Source: Verrucomicrobium sp. BvORR034 (GTDB lineage Bacteria; Verrucomicrobiota; Verrucomicrobiia; Verrucomicrobiales; Verrucomicrobiaceae). From it: DNA of 64,000 nt. Shown piece by piece: positions 36,402-45,277 of this stretch. A model generated the notes under the pieces. The model worked only from the letters and a program-made list of their open reading frames with translations. It was not told the DNA's origin and ran no database searches. A program made the translations under genes and the position numbers. Every line of letters starts with the position of its first letter. The first letter of the stretch is position 1. The stretch covers positions 20,197 to 84,196 of the forward strand of contig NZ_BATQ01000082.1 in the NCBI RefSeq assembly GCF_000739635.1, in the 5' to 3' direction.

Positions 36402-37310
36402 ATGAACCTATCTCCAACTTCTGCCTCGGAACGCGACCTCGTTTCTGCTTTGGCGCTGCGACACGGGCTTGAGCTTTCGGCCAATCTGGACATCAATGAG
36501 CTAGGTCTCGATTTTCGTGTCGTGACGGCCGCTGATCGTTCCGGCACGCCTTGGGTGCTGAGAATACCTCGGAGAGCAGATGTCATAAAAAAAATCCACC
36601 GTGAATCAAGGACTTTGGAGCTGTTGAGAAGGCAAGTGCCGTTTGCCGTTCCCGATTGGCGCATTGTGTCCGACGAACTCGTGGCCTATCCCCGGCTAAA
36701 CGATCCCACAGCGATCCATATTGAAGCATCCTCTGGTGAGGTGATCTGGAATATCGACCGGAACACGGATGGATTTGTCGCTTCGCTTGGCAGTGCGTTG
36801 GCGGCGTTGCATCAGATTCCTGCGGAGCAAGCCGTCCAAGCCGGATTAAAGAACTCGTCCCCCGACGATCTACGCAGGCAAGTGGCCTGCGACATTGAGG
36901 TGGTGAACGGCTCGTTTAGCATAGATCCAGGCTTAAAACAACGCTGGGCAAACTGGCTGAACGACGACACCTCATGGCCGGACTTCACGGTGGTAGTTCA
37001 TGGGGATCTTTATGCAGGCCACCTGCTAGTCAATTTCCAGGATGCGGTCACCGGGATGATCGACTGGACCGAGGCCGAAATAAGTGATCCCTCGATCGAC
37101 TTCACCTCCCACCTGCTCCTGTTTGGTGAAGGAGGCTTGGAGGGTCTCATTCACCACTACGAAACAGCAGGCGGTAGAATCTGGCCCCGCATGGCGCATC
37201 ATACAAAAGAACGCCTTTCGTTGACCCCAATTAGATATGCCTTGTTCGCGCTAGAAAGCGGTGAGCAGGTTCACATGGATGCCGCCAGGGCTCAGCTTCT
37301 TCCGCCGTGA
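36402..37310 (+). CDS. mph: Macrolide 2'-phosphotransferase (Mph family)
   Basis: 302 aa from the ATG at 36402. An upstream ATG at 36384 lies before the predicted transcript start, and 302 aa agrees with MphA (about 301). Strong family matches are LALRHGLEL, INELGLDFRV, WVLRIPRRADV, PFAVPDWR, the catalytic WPDFTVVVHGDLYAGHLL (HGDL) and MIDWTEAEISDPSIDF (metal Asp). It should phosphorylate the desosamine 2'-OH of macrolides with a nucleotide triphosphate. Controlled by the adjacent repressor. It may be an intrinsic chromosomal relative or a transferred gene; no insertion sequence adjoins it. Confidence 0.9.
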   Translation: MNLSPTSASERDLVSALALRHGLELSANLDINELGLDFRVVTAADRSGTPWVLRIPRRADVIKKIHRESRTLELLRRQVPFAVPDWRIVSDELVAYPRLNDPTAIHIEASSGEVIWNIDRNTDGFVASLGSALAALHQIPAEQAVQAGLKNSSPDDLRRQVACDIEVVNGSFSIDPGLKQRWANWLNDDTSWPDFTVVVHGDLYAGHLLVNFQDAVTGMIDWTEAEISDPSIDFTSHLLLFGEGGLEGLIHHYETAGGRIWPRMAHHTKERLSLTPIRYALFALESGEQVHMDAARAQLLPP

Positions 37311-37825
37311 GGGCTTGCTGGCTTGCTGTTAAGCGATTGAAGAACCATGGCGGTGCGGGCACTCATACTTTACGAACTTCCTTCGGGATCAAGCTCGTTT
37401 TGGGCCTGCCCTACTACCAGCACAATCTGGCTCCTTTCGTGACGGAGCCGTTCCACTTCTCCCTTAAATTCACCTCTCAGGGCGAGGTGTCGGAGAAGAC
37501 CGCGCAGCAGGACAACGAAGCGGCGCGGCATCCCATCTGGAGAGTCTTCGACTGGCAGCGGCGTCTAGATGAAGACAAGGCCGTGACCAAGGCTCAAATT
37601 GGTGAGCAAGAGGGACTTAGCAAGGCACGCATGACGCAGATGTTCAGCCTTCTACATCTGCCCAAGGACGCTCAGAATTACCTCGCAGATCTCACCGCCC
37701 CCGCGCTCATCAAGGCTTTCAGCGTGCGCCAGTTGATGGGTGTCGCCAAGGCTCCTGCCATCGAACGGGCGGAGGCGTTCCAACGGATGCGGGCGGATTG
37801 CGAGCGACTTGAGAGACGAAGTTGA
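37307..37825 (+). CDS. HTH protein (ParB/KorB-like helix-turn-helix), probably remnant
   Basis: 172 aa as an open frame; the GTG start overlaps the mph stop by 4 bp, perhaps by chance, since the first ~35 residues look non-coding. The body (WRVFDWQRRLDEDKAVTKAQ, IGEQEGLSKARMTQMFSLLHLP) is a ParB/KorB-type helix-turn-helix, and RHPIWRVFDWQ is typical of small HTH proteins linked to recombinases in verrucomicrobia. It may be the functional part of a mobile unit, an internally deleted copy of which lies at 17.8-18.0 kb. Confidence 0.5.
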   Translation: MRACWLAVKRLKNHGGAGTHTLRTSFGIKLVLGLPYYQHNLAPFVTEPFHFSLKFTSQGEVSEKTAQQDNEAARHPIWRVFDWQRRLDEDKAVTKAQIGEQEGLSKARMTQMFSLLHLPKDAQNYLADLTAPALIKAFSVRQLMGVAKAPAIERAEAFQRMRADCERLERRS

Positions 37826-37950
37826 GGTGAATCGTTTCAAGTGAAGCCTTGATGAGTATGATCATTGGCCGGATTCCCGGCCTTTTCTGCTGCACGGATG
37901 GTTTCATGCGTTTCAATGCCAAACACAGAACGACCAAACGAACCAGCACG

Positions 37951-38268
37951 CTACGCGTTAAACCTTTGCTTTGTATATGAATTTTCGGCCAGTTCTTTTG
38001 GTGCAATTAGCTGTTTAAACAGCCAATCAGAGCCATTCACTGCCAGCAAGTGATGCAGCATCGACAGGGGGACATAACGATGACTCACCAGTTCAGAGAA
38101 TGACGAGTGCCAGTTCATCTCGATGCCATGAATGTCTTTTGCGAGCGTGGCCAATTCAGTCTGGAGCTCTTCGGGGGACAGATTCTCGGCGGCATACGCT
38201 GTGATCGCGTCCCCTCCTTCAACCGAAATTGATTCTCGGCAATCCGTCCAATCCCCAATACGGTCCAA
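37951..38268 (-). CDS. Small hypothetical protein
   Basis: 105 aa, not recognised. The sequence (ENLSPEELQTELATLAKDIH, YVPLSMLHHLLAVNG) is amphipathic and protein-like. The 3' part overlaps the repeat shared with 17.9 kb. It lies just downstream of the quinone-oxidoreductase gene in the same direction. The rest of 37826-38294 shows no other gene. Confidence 0.3.
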   Translation of the reverse strand: MDRIGDWTDCRESISVEGGDAITAYAAENLSPEELQTELATLAKDIHGIEMNWHSSFSELVSHRYVPLSMLHHLLAVNGSDWLFKQLIAPKELAENSYTKQRFNA

Positions 38269-38294
38269 GCGGCTTCGCTTTCTTCCGGCGCCAT

Positions 38295-39296
38295 TTACCT
38301 CATCTGCACAACGACCTTTCCTTTAGCCCGACCTTTTTCCAGGTAAGCCAAGGCTTCCTTCGCCTGTTCGAACGGAAAGACCTTGTCGATCACCGGCCGG
38401 ATCGTGCCCACCGTGAGAAGTTTGCCGATTTCTGCGAGCTGTCCGCTGTCCGGATGGACGAAGAGGAATGAATACGCCGCACCTTTTTTCCTGGCCTGCC
38501 GGATGATTTTTCCGCTCAACAGACCGAAAACGAACTTCATGAAAAAGTTCATCCCTCGGGTTCTTCCGAAGGCGGCGTCCGGAGGGCCGACGAGTGAAAC
38601 GATGCTGCCGTTTGATTTCAGGATGCCGACGGATTTTTTAATGGAATCACCTTTCACCGTGCCCAGCACCACATCGTAATCCCGCAGGACCGTTTCGAAT
38701 TCCTGCTTCTTGTAATCGATTACTTCATCCGCTCCGAGGCTCCGGACCAGATCGACGTTACCCGTGCTTGTCGTCGTCGCCACTTTTGCACCAAGGTGCT
38801 TGGCGAGTTGGATCGCGAACGTGCCGATGCCGCCCGAGCCTGCGGGAATAAACACTTTTTGACCTGGCTTGACGCGCGCCCGCTCTTTGAGCGCCTGCCA
38901 TGCTGTTAGTCCAACCATCGGGATCGAGGCCGCTTGCACGAAGTCCAGATTCGACGGCTTGAGTGCGGCGGCTTTCTCGGGAACGACGGCATATTCAGCG
39001 AGAGAGCCGGTGCCCGAATCGAACAGGCTAGCGAAAATCGCATCGCCAGGCTTGAAGCGGGTTACACGACTACCCACTTCGGTCACGACGCCCGCCAGAT
39101 CGCTGCCCAGCGTGGCGGGCAGTTGGAAGCGGAGGAAGGGCTTGAACGATCCTTTCGGAATCATGGCATCGACCGGATTCAAGCCGACGGCGTGGACCTC
39201 GACGAGCATCTCATCCGGCTTGAGTATAGGACGCGGAAGATCGGTGAATGCGATGTTGTCCGACTTGGCATAGCGGGTGAAGATGAGTGCTTTCAT
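38295..39296 (-). CDS. NADP-dependent quinone-oxidoreductase-type MDR protein
   Basis: 333 aa from the ATG at 39294-39296. It is a medium-chain reductase without zinc ligands: GroES-like N-terminal domain (VEVHAVGLNPVDAM, LGSDLAGVVTEVG, FKPGDAIFA), then the NADPH Rossmann motif (VFIPAGSGGIGTFAIQLAKHLGA). It likely reduces quinones or enones. It is last in a three-gene block (SDR, old-yellow-enzyme, MDR) read in one direction and probably controlled by the TetR gene at 41.6 kb. Confidence 0.87.
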   Translation of the reverse strand: MKALIFTRYAKSDNIAFTDLPRPILKPDEMLVEVHAVGLNPVDAMIPKGSFKPFLRFQLPATLGSDLAGVVTEVGSRVTRFKPGDAIFASLFDSGTGSLAEYAVVPEKAAALKPSNLDFVQAASIPMVGLTAWQALKERARVKPGQKVFIPAGSGGIGTFAIQLAKHLGAKVATTTSTGNVDLVRSLGADEVIDYKKQEFETVLRDYDVVLGTVKGDSIKKSVGILKSNGSIVSLVGPPDAAFGRTRGMNFFMKFVFGLLSGKIIRQARKKGAAYSFLFVHPDSGQLAEIGKLLTVGTIRPVIDKVFPFEQAKEALAYLEKGRAKGKVVVQMR

Positions 39297-39349
39297 GTCT
39301 AACGATGCAGGTTGCGGGTTGGTGAGCGGATGAATAAGTTGGTCGGGAA

Positions 39350-40636
39350 CTAGGCCTGCTGCTTTGACCAAGAGCGGTATCGCCGAGCGAGAAACTTGTT
39401 CCGCAACTGGTCCCGGATGACACTGAAAATCGCACTCGCATCGGCCAGAGGCCTCTGGCCATCACCCATACGCTGCAATTGTCTTTGGATAACAGCCATG
39501 TGAGCGAGTGAGGCCAACATCTTGTCCTTGAACTTGATCGCAGGGAACACGCCGTCCTTGGGTTCGCCCTCGGACCATGCCAGCGGCAGGTTGGGCTCCA
39601 TGGCCAGAGCGGTGGCGATGCCGACGATGGAAACGCCTTGGGTGAGCACATTTTCAGCGACTTCACGCCGGCGTATGCCGCCCGTGGTCATGATCGGCAT
39701 CTCGGCGACCTTCGAGATGTCGCGGGCGAAATCGAGAAAGTAGGCTTCTCGTGCGAGTGTGCGGCCATCGCGGGTCTGGCCCTGCATGGCAGGGGCCTCG
39801 TAGCTGCCGCCAGAGAGTTCCACCAGATCCACCCCGCTGGAGTTGAGCATCTTTACGACCTCGAGAGCATCGTCCGCGTCAAAGCCTCCGCGTTGAAAAT
39901 CCGCCGAGTTGATTTTGACCCCCACACAGAAATCCCGTCGCACGGCGGCCCGCACGGCGGAAACAGCCTCTAGCAGAAAGCGGGCGCGATTCTCGATGTG
40001 GCCGCCCCATTGATCGTTCCGCAAGTTCGTCAGTGGTGAAAGGAACTGGCTGATGAGATAGCCGTGGGCGGCATGAATCTCCACGCCGGTGAATCCAGCA
40101 GCTTCGGCTTGGCGGGCGGTGTCGGCAAACCGCTGGATGATCTGCCGGATCTGCATTTCGTTCAGTGCTTTGGGTTTGGCGATAAGATTGGAGTGCCTGC
40201 CCAAGTCCACAGCCACCTCGGAGGGTGCCCATCCGGGTTGGCCGAGTGCGGCCATGGTTTGTCGGCCGGGATGATTAATCTGCATCCAGACTTGCGCCCC
40301 GTGGCTGCGAGCGGCTTTGGCCCATGCCTTGAAGGTCGTTAGATCCGTGCCTTTTTGCAAAACCACGTCTCCCGCACTGCCCAAAGCGAGCGGGTCGATC
40401 ATGACATTGCCAGTGATGATCAATCCGACACCACCTCGGGCAAAACTCCCATCCATGCGTGCCAGCCGGGCGTCCGGCAACTGTCCCGGCCCGGCAAGAC
40501 TCTCGGCCATCGCTGCTTTTTCGATGCGATTCGGGATTACGGTTCCGTTCGGCAGCACCAGTGGAGAAAACAATTCGGCGGCGGTGCTTGCGGGCGCGGA
40601 TGGATCGGCGGGAGCGTCTTTGAAAAGCGTATTCAT
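39350..40636 (-). CDS. NADH:flavin oxidoreductase (old yellow enzyme family)
   Basis: 428 aa from the ATG at 40634-40636. It is an FMN-binding TIM barrel of the OYE/2,4-dienoyl-CoA-reductase-like class: LPNGTVIPNRIEKAAM near residue 30, QINHPGRQ (His/Gln of the FMN site), HAAHGYLISQFLSP, and TTGGIRRREVAEN with the phosphate-binding Gly. These enzymes reduce activated double bonds such as enones or nitro compounds. It starts 14 bp after the stop of the SDR gene. No separate FAD/NADH domain is present, so it is the short form. Confidence 0.88.
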   Translation of the reverse strand: MNTLFKDAPADPSAPASTAAELFSPLVLPNGTVIPNRIEKAAMAESLAGPGQLPDARLARMDGSFARGGVGLIITGNVMIDPLALGSAGDVVLQKGTDLTTFKAWAKAARSHGAQVWMQINHPGRQTMAALGQPGWAPSEVAVDLGRHSNLIAKPKALNEMQIRQIIQRFADTARQAEAAGFTGVEIHAAHGYLISQFLSPLTNLRNDQWGGHIENRARFLLEAVSAVRAAVRRDFCVGVKINSADFQRGGFDADDALEVVKMLNSSGVDLVELSGGSYEAPAMQGQTRDGRTLAREAYFLDFARDISKVAEMPIMTTGGIRRREVAENVLTQGVSIVGIATALAMEPNLPLAWSEGEPKDGVFPAIKFKDKMLASLAHMAVIQRQLQRMGDGQRPLADASAIFSVIRDQLRNKFLARRYRSWSKQQA

Positions 40637-40649
40637 GATGGCGGTTGAT

Positions 40650-41465
40650 TTAGTCCAGCAGGAGTTCTTTGCGAATGGCGCGGTCAAACAGGCTCGCGGG
40701 AAGAAAGCGGCGGAGCCGGCTCAACGTGACACCCTTGCCGACCGGATAGCGAAGCCGGGGCGACTTCGCGGTCAGAGCCGTGAAAACAGCTTCCGCCACC
40801 AGACGGGGATCGTCTCCGTTCGCGATCCCCTTCTTGACGCTCTGCGAACTGCGTTCGCGGGGACCGGCATACGCATCGAGCCGCAGCCCGGCGTCTTGTC
40901 CGCTGTGGCTGATGTTGCTCTTCGTGAACGCCGGCTCGATGAGCAGCGCACGGACGCCGAAGCTCCGCACCTCGTGGTCCAGCGACTCGGTATAGCCTTC
41001 TAACGCATGTTTGCTCGCCGCATACATGCCCATGAAGGGCGAGGGGAAAAGGCCCACCACGGAACTGATATTGGCGAAGCGGCCGAAACCCGCCTGCCGC
41101 ATCCCCGGCAGCACGGCGCCCGTCACCCGCAGGATACCGAAGAAATTGGTCTCAAACTGTTGCCGGGCTTCCGCGAGGCTGGTTTCTTCCACAGCTCCGC
41201 TGAGACCGTATCCGGCATTATTGACCACGAAATGGATGGGGCCGGCTTGCCGGACGATGCTCCAGACCGCCGCGGCCACGCTTTCATCGTTGGTGACATC
41301 CATGCCGATCATTTCTACGCCGGGGATCGGGCTGGCCAACATCGGATTGCGTGCCGTGCCGAAGACGCGGACACCCCGCTCGGCGAGTAGTTGTGCGATT
41401 TCTCGTCCGATGCCGGAAGATGCTCCGGTGACGAGTGCGGTTTTGTTTTTCAGGGATGTGCTCAC
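40650..41465 (-). CDS. SDR family oxidoreductase, TetR-linked
   Basis: 271 aa starting at GTG (41463-41465), preceded by AGGAAATC. It has the motif VTGASSGIGREIA, VVNNAGYGLSG, a Ser in ISSVVGLF and the catalytic YxxxK in YAASKHALEGY. It is divergent from a TetR gene and heads a block with the flavin oxidoreductase and MDR genes, which together look like an electrophile detoxification set. Confidence 0.88.
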   Translation of the reverse strand: MSTSLKNKTALVTGASSGIGREIAQLLAERGVRVFGTARNPMLASPIPGVEMIGMDVTNDESVAAAVWSIVRQAGPIHFVVNNAGYGLSGAVEETSLAEARQQFETNFFGILRVTGAVLPGMRQAGFGRFANISSVVGLFPSPFMGMYAASKHALEGYTESLDHEVRSFGVRALLIEPAFTKSNISHSGQDAGLRLDAYAGPRERSSQSVKKGIANGDDPRLVAEAVFTALTAKSPRLRYPVGKGVTLSRLRRFLPASLFDRAIRKELLLD

Positions 41466-41550
41466 GATTGAGAAGATTTCCTGTGGAGAGGGGAGGCTTA
41501 TCGGTTACATCACAATAATTACGATCATAATCTAAACGTCAAGCGCTTTT

Positions 41551-41568
41551 TGATGTCAGTTGACATCA
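41551..41568. promoter_or_regulatory. Candidate TetR operator
   Basis: TGATGTCA and TGACATCA separated by GT form a perfect inverted repeat in the gap between the divergent SDR and TetR genes. The 18-bp size is typical for TetR dimers. Confidence 0.6.
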
Positions 41569-41607
41569 TTGCCTATTTCGCTTTGGTTTCAGCAGGAAAT
41601 TCCGAAC

Positions 41608-42171
41608 ATGAAGGTAACCAAAACACAGGCCCGGGAGAACCGGGCGCGCATCGTTGAGACGGCCTCCAAGCTGTTTCGTGAACGCGGCTACGACGGCGTG
41701 GGCGTGGCGGATTTAATGGCGGCTGCCGGTTTTACCCACGGCGGATTCTACAAGCACTTCCGGAGCAAGGCGGACCTGATGGCAGAAGCGGCGGCGAGCG
41801 GCTTTTCGCAGTTGGCAGAAAATACCACGGGGTTCGATGCCGTCGCCTTCGTGAAGGAATACGTGTCTCGGGAGCACCGTGACGCGCCCGGCAGCGGCTG
41901 CACGCTGGCTGCGCTTTGCGGGGATGCCGCGCGCCAACCTGAGTCGATCAAGGAGACATTTGCGGCCGGAATTGAAAGCCAACTGGCAACTCTGGAGCGC
42001 GAAGATGGCGACGTGGGCGAAAGCGCGAAGCGCGAAGCGCGGGCCAAGAGGATCGAAACGCTTGCGCATGTCGTGGGCGCGATCGTGTTGTCACGAGCCT
42101 GTCCAGACGACTCCTCACTGGCGGATGAGATTCTGGAGGTCTGCCGCACTCGGATTCTCAGTTCACTATGA
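41608..42171 (+). CDS. TetR/AcrR family regulator
   Basis: 187 aa from the ATG at 41608 with AGGAAATTCC upstream. The DNA-binding region is IVETASKLFRERGYDGVGVADLMAAAGFTHGGFYKHFRSKADLM. The GCTLAALCGDAARQPES motif in the ligand domain is shared by a TetR subgroup that often controls SDR or alkene-reductase genes. The target is probably the divergent SDR operon and itself, through the palindrome at 41551-41568. Confidence 0.9.
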   Translation: MKVTKTQARENRARIVETASKLFRERGYDGVGVADLMAAAGFTHGGFYKHFRSKADLMAEAAASGFSQLAENTTGFDAVAFVKEYVSREHRDAPGSGCTLAALCGDAARQPESIKETFAAGIESQLATLEREDGDVGESAKREARAKRIETLAHVVGAIVLSRACPDDSSLADEILEVCRTRILSSL

Positions 42172-42454
42172 CCCAAGAGGTGAAGGACCGAACGGGAGGA
42201 ACCTGCGGAATGGATGACCGTCAAGATCATCTTGAGAGCAAAGCATTCAGGGTTGCTTACTCCATCGGGTTCACAGCCGAGAGCCTCTTCCCCGACAATC
42301 CAGCTCAGTAATTTTGCTCCCATTCGGAGCAGGAGAGCGGAAGGGGAGGGAGAGGCTCCCGAATCCATCCGCCCCTTGATTATCAAGGGGTTACAAAGGC
42401 AACATCCTGCCTCAGTGTGCCGTTTCGGTGTAACAGTGCAACCATATTCTGTGA

Positions 42455-43018
42455 TCAGATCTGAATCTTGAATTTGCCTTTCCCCTTGCCTCGCGGAAGT
42501 GACACTAGCTTTGCTTGGAGATCGGACTTCCTGGCATACAACTTGGACATCTCGACAGCATCCACGTTTGACGCCAGTTCGGAGACGCGGTTCTCATCAA
42601 AGTGGCGATGAATTTTTTCACAGGTGCTTATGTATTCGTGAACCAAGCTATGGTTCCACAAAGCAAGACGCAGGTTGTCTATTTGCTTCTGCTCGTATTT
42701 TCTCGTGGGGTCTGGAATGAAAACAATGCGTGTCTCGCCATCGCGCTTTTTGGTCACGTCAATAAACTTGCCTTCTGGGGTTTGCCATATGGCATGAAAT
42801 TCGGCCTCAATCATCACGTTGGGCCACTCCCAGACCTGCCACCCATAAACCAATGCTCCTCCGCACTCTTTAACCTGTCGCTCGACATCCATATAACAGT
42901 CGTCCAGCACTGAGTCATGGCGGGGGACTACTTCAACCCAACTAGCTTCTTCTTTGAGGTTGAATGCCTTCTGAAGCGCCTTAATGGAGTCGCCAATTGC
43001 AGCTGGTGTTGTCATCAT
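42455..43018 (-). CDS. Hypothetical protein
   Basis: 187 aa, not assigned. It has a central segment ALVYGWQVWEWPNVMIEAEFHAIWQ and a following DVTKKRDGETRIVFIPDPTRKY that look like a soluble alpha/beta fold, with a Lys/Arg-rich C-terminus (LPRGKGKGKFKI). A similar WQVWEWP..EAEFHAVW arrangement occurs in other uncharacterised bacterial proteins. It lies 68 bp from a terminase-like gene in the same direction. Confidence 0.55.
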   Translation of the reverse strand: MMTTPAAIGDSIKALQKAFNLKEEASWVEVVPRHDSVLDDCYMDVERQVKECGGALVYGWQVWEWPNVMIEAEFHAIWQTPEGKFIDVTKKRDGETRIVFIPDPTRKYEQKQIDNLRLALWNHSLVHEYISTCEKIHRHFDENRVSELASNVDAVEMSKLYARKSDLQAKLVSLPRGKGKGKFKIQI

Positions 43019-43086
43019 ACTGCCCGCACTAAAATGAACACTCGGGTAGTGTCAAGGCAGCCCCACGCGTGGCTTGGCGGTTCTCG

Positions 43087-43695
43087 CTACTCGCGCAGAC
43101 GGGCTCGTTTAATGCTCGTCTGATAGGCGGGCGAGAAAGACGGTGATTGCAACGTCTCCGCTTCCACCTCTGCCAAGGCTTTTGCTTCTGCTTCCTGTTG
43201 TTGTCGGTTCCTCAAAAGGATGCCCCCAAGCTTTGCGGCCAACTCCTTGAGGCCAGTTTGCTTCCTCATTCGCTGCAACACTTCGCAGTCATCGTAAGGG
43301 GAAATCAACGGCTTCCCTCCCGGTCCGCTGTGTTCAATTTGCTGCTGTCTGGCGAAGTCTGCCGGGAAGCGCCTTTCCAAAATCCAAGCAGCGGCTCGCC
43401 AGTCCCGTTTTGCCGCTTCGCGAATGGCGGAGACGTTCACCTGCATGGCGACGGCTTGAGAGCGCCGGAGTAGCTGGCAAAACTGGCGATATTCAGGAGG
43501 GGCGCTTTCTCTCTGTCCCCGGTTCGTCCAGTGATTCAAGGTGTCGTAAGAGATGCCCGCGATTTCGGCGGCCTCTTTGAGCGGCAACCCTTCCTCAATC
43601 GCGCTCAAAAGCGTGGCTTGCCGCGTAGGGTTCAGAAGAGTGGGTCTGCCAGACATTTTGGTTGGCTTCTTCGGGATGTAAACGGATTTGGGCAT
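43087..43695 (-). CDS. Phage terminase small subunit-like HTH protein
   Basis: 202 aa. The N-terminal helix-turn-helix (RQATLLSAIEEGLPLKEAAEIAGISYDTLNHW) and the following acidic/aromatic segment (YRQFCQLLRRSQAVAMQVNV, AAAWILERRFP) are typical of small terminase subunits and related Hin-like DNA-binding proteins. The C-terminal half is a charged coil. No large terminase is nearby, so it is probably a stray or repurposed gene of a degraded element. Confidence 0.65.
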   Translation of the reverse strand: MPKSVYIPKKPTKMSGRPTLLNPTRQATLLSAIEEGLPLKEAAEIAGISYDTLNHWTNRGQRESAPPEYRQFCQLLRRSQAVAMQVNVSAIREAAKRDWRAAAWILERRFPADFARQQQIEHSGPGGKPLISPYDDCEVLQRMRKQTGLKELAAKLGGILLRNRQQQEAEAKALAEVEAETLQSPSFSPAYQTSIKRARLRE

Positions 43696-43817
43696 GGCTG
43701 GGCTATCAAGGGAAAGTGCCCGGAACTACCACGCTCAAAGCCAAACCAAGGCATGAACTACGATAGCACCTTACCTCAGCTACCTCAACACATTGAAGGG
43801 CAGTGACAGGCGGGAAT

Positions 43818-43960
43818 TCACGCGGCTTTTTCGAGACGCTTCAAAAGACGATGAACCAATGTGCTGTACCACCTCTTGCCTTGAGGAGGTGCAATGTCAC
43901 GGGCATTCAGCTCATTGGCGATTTCGAGAACGACGATGCTTCCCTCCGATTCTTGCACTT
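43818..43960 (-). pseudogene. Serine recombinase 3' fragment (left of ietAS)
   Basis: Encodes only the C-terminal ~45 residues of a serine recombinase (EIANELNARDIAPPQGKRWY, VHRLLKRLEKAA). It aligns with the end of the interrupted recombinase at 47636-48325 (EIASALNIRGIETPQGKQWH, VHRLLKRLEKAN) at roughly three-quarters nucleotide identity. Similarity stops near 43960, so no catalytic domain is present. It lies in the same orientation as the other copy, so the two flank the ATPase-protease pair as diverged direct repeats. Confidence 0.75.
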
Positions 43961-44119
43961 TGGATCTCTGCCAAACTAGGGGGTTAATGCTAAATCTGGC
44001 GGGTGTTCTCGATTTCACACAGCGCGATGAAATCGTGCTAATCGAACAACGGCTTTTCATATTTTCGCACAAACTGTTTGCCATCCCTAAATTTAGAGGC
44101 AACAATTCTGTGCTAAAAT

Positions 44120-45277
44120 ATGGAACAGGATAAACAAATTAGCACTAAATTTATCGGCCCCTTGCTTTTGAAGCTTGTTGAAGAGGGGCTGTTGGGGAAT
44201 ACACAACGTTTGGAACTGCTGTCCTTGGGGGCCGTTAGATCGCTTAAGGCGGAATTTCCTGATCTAGCGAGTTCATTGGGGGCGCTTGTTGCCAAATTTG
44301 CTGGAAGTAGCTCAACACTGCGGTTGCGAGGGGCTGCCCCCCCTCCGGCAGATGCCGATGCTGGACTGGCATTACTTCGAGTATATCCAGCAGATGATGC
44401 AAAAGAGCCTGTGCTAAATGAGGCTCGCCGTAGCAATGTAGAACGCTTTATAACGGAGCGAATGGAGTCCGAAGCCCTATTGAGGGAGGGCTTTGCTCCT
44501 CCTAGAACTCTTTTGCTCAAAGGAGCCCCTGGCACTGGTAAGACAATGCTTGCCAAATGGATGGCGCGTAGGCTAAATCTTCCACTGGTTGTTCTGGACC
44601 TCGCTACATCTATATCAAGTTTTCTAGGTAAAACAGGAGCTAATCTTCGGCGTAGTTTGGATTATGCAAGAGGGGCACCATGTGTGTTGTTGTTAGATGA
44701 GTTTGATGCAATCGCAAAAAGGCGAGATGACTCAACTGAAGTTGGGGAGTTAAAGCGGATTGTGAATGTCCTGCTCAAGGAACTTGAGGATTGGCCATTT
44801 CATTCGGTATTGATTGCAGCTACAAATCACCCAGAGCTTCTTGATCCTGCAATCAATCGTCGTTTTGATGTTGTGTTTGACTTGCCGTTGCCTGGATTTG
44901 CTGAGAGACAGGCCATCCTTGAAAGTGCATGCGCCCAATTCGCCAATGGAATACCAACGGGTTTTTTAGCTGCGATAGCACAGTGCCTAAATGGCTGCAA
45001 TGGCTCTGAAATTGATACCATAGCGCAATCAGTAGTTAGGCGGCACTTGATTGAGAAAAAGGCGTTGCCATCGCTTTTTGTGGACGCTGTGATTTCTCGA
45101 ATTCCAGAGCTTAAGAAAGAAGAAACGGCTGTGCTTAGCAGGCTGCTAAAGGAGACGACAGAGCTCACAGTGAGGGAAATTGGGCGAATTGTGGGGAGGA
45201 GCTCTTCGGCAGTTCAATATCAGCTAACCAAGAAAGCTGCAAGGAAACTAGCAAGGAGGGGAAAAGATGAGCACTAA
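44120..45277 (+). CDS. ietA: AAA+ ATPase of an IetAS-type defence pair
   Basis: 385 aa. An AAA+ module: Walker A GAPGTGKT (135-142), Walker B LLLDEFDA (DE at 193-194), sensor AATN (233-236), and Arg finger RR at 247-248. It is FtsH/Cdc48-like in style. The C-terminal ~40 residues form a helix-turn-helix-like segment (LTVREIGRIVGRSSSAVQYQ). It overlaps the downstream subtilase gene by 11 bp. This order, small AAA ATPase then S8 protease, is that of IetAS, reported as an anti-phage system and earlier linked to plasmid incompatibility. Base composition is AT-richer than the flanking genes, indicating transfer. Confidence 0.85.
   Translation: MEQDKQISTKFIGPLLLKLVEEGLLGNTQRLELLSLGAVRSLKAEFPDLASSLGALVAKFAGSSSTLRLRGAAPPPADADAGLALLRVYPADDAKEPVLNEARRSNVERFITERMESEALLREGFAPPRTLLLKGAPGTGKTMLAKWMARRLNLPLVVLDLATSISSFLGKTGANLRRSLDYARGAPCVLLLDEFDAIAKRRDDSTEVGELKRIVNVLLKELEDWPFHSVLIAATNHPELLDPAINRRFDVVFDLPLPGFAERQAILESACAQFANGIPTGFLAAIAQCLNGCNGSEIDTIAQSVVRRHLIEKKALPSLFVDAVISRIPELKKEETAVLSRLLKETTELTVREIGRIVGRSSSAVQYQLTKKAARKLARRGKDEH

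Noticed and set aside
43793..43987. Small frame upstream of the recombinase fragment
   Set aside because: Overlaps the recombinase remnant on the other strand; no support as a gene.
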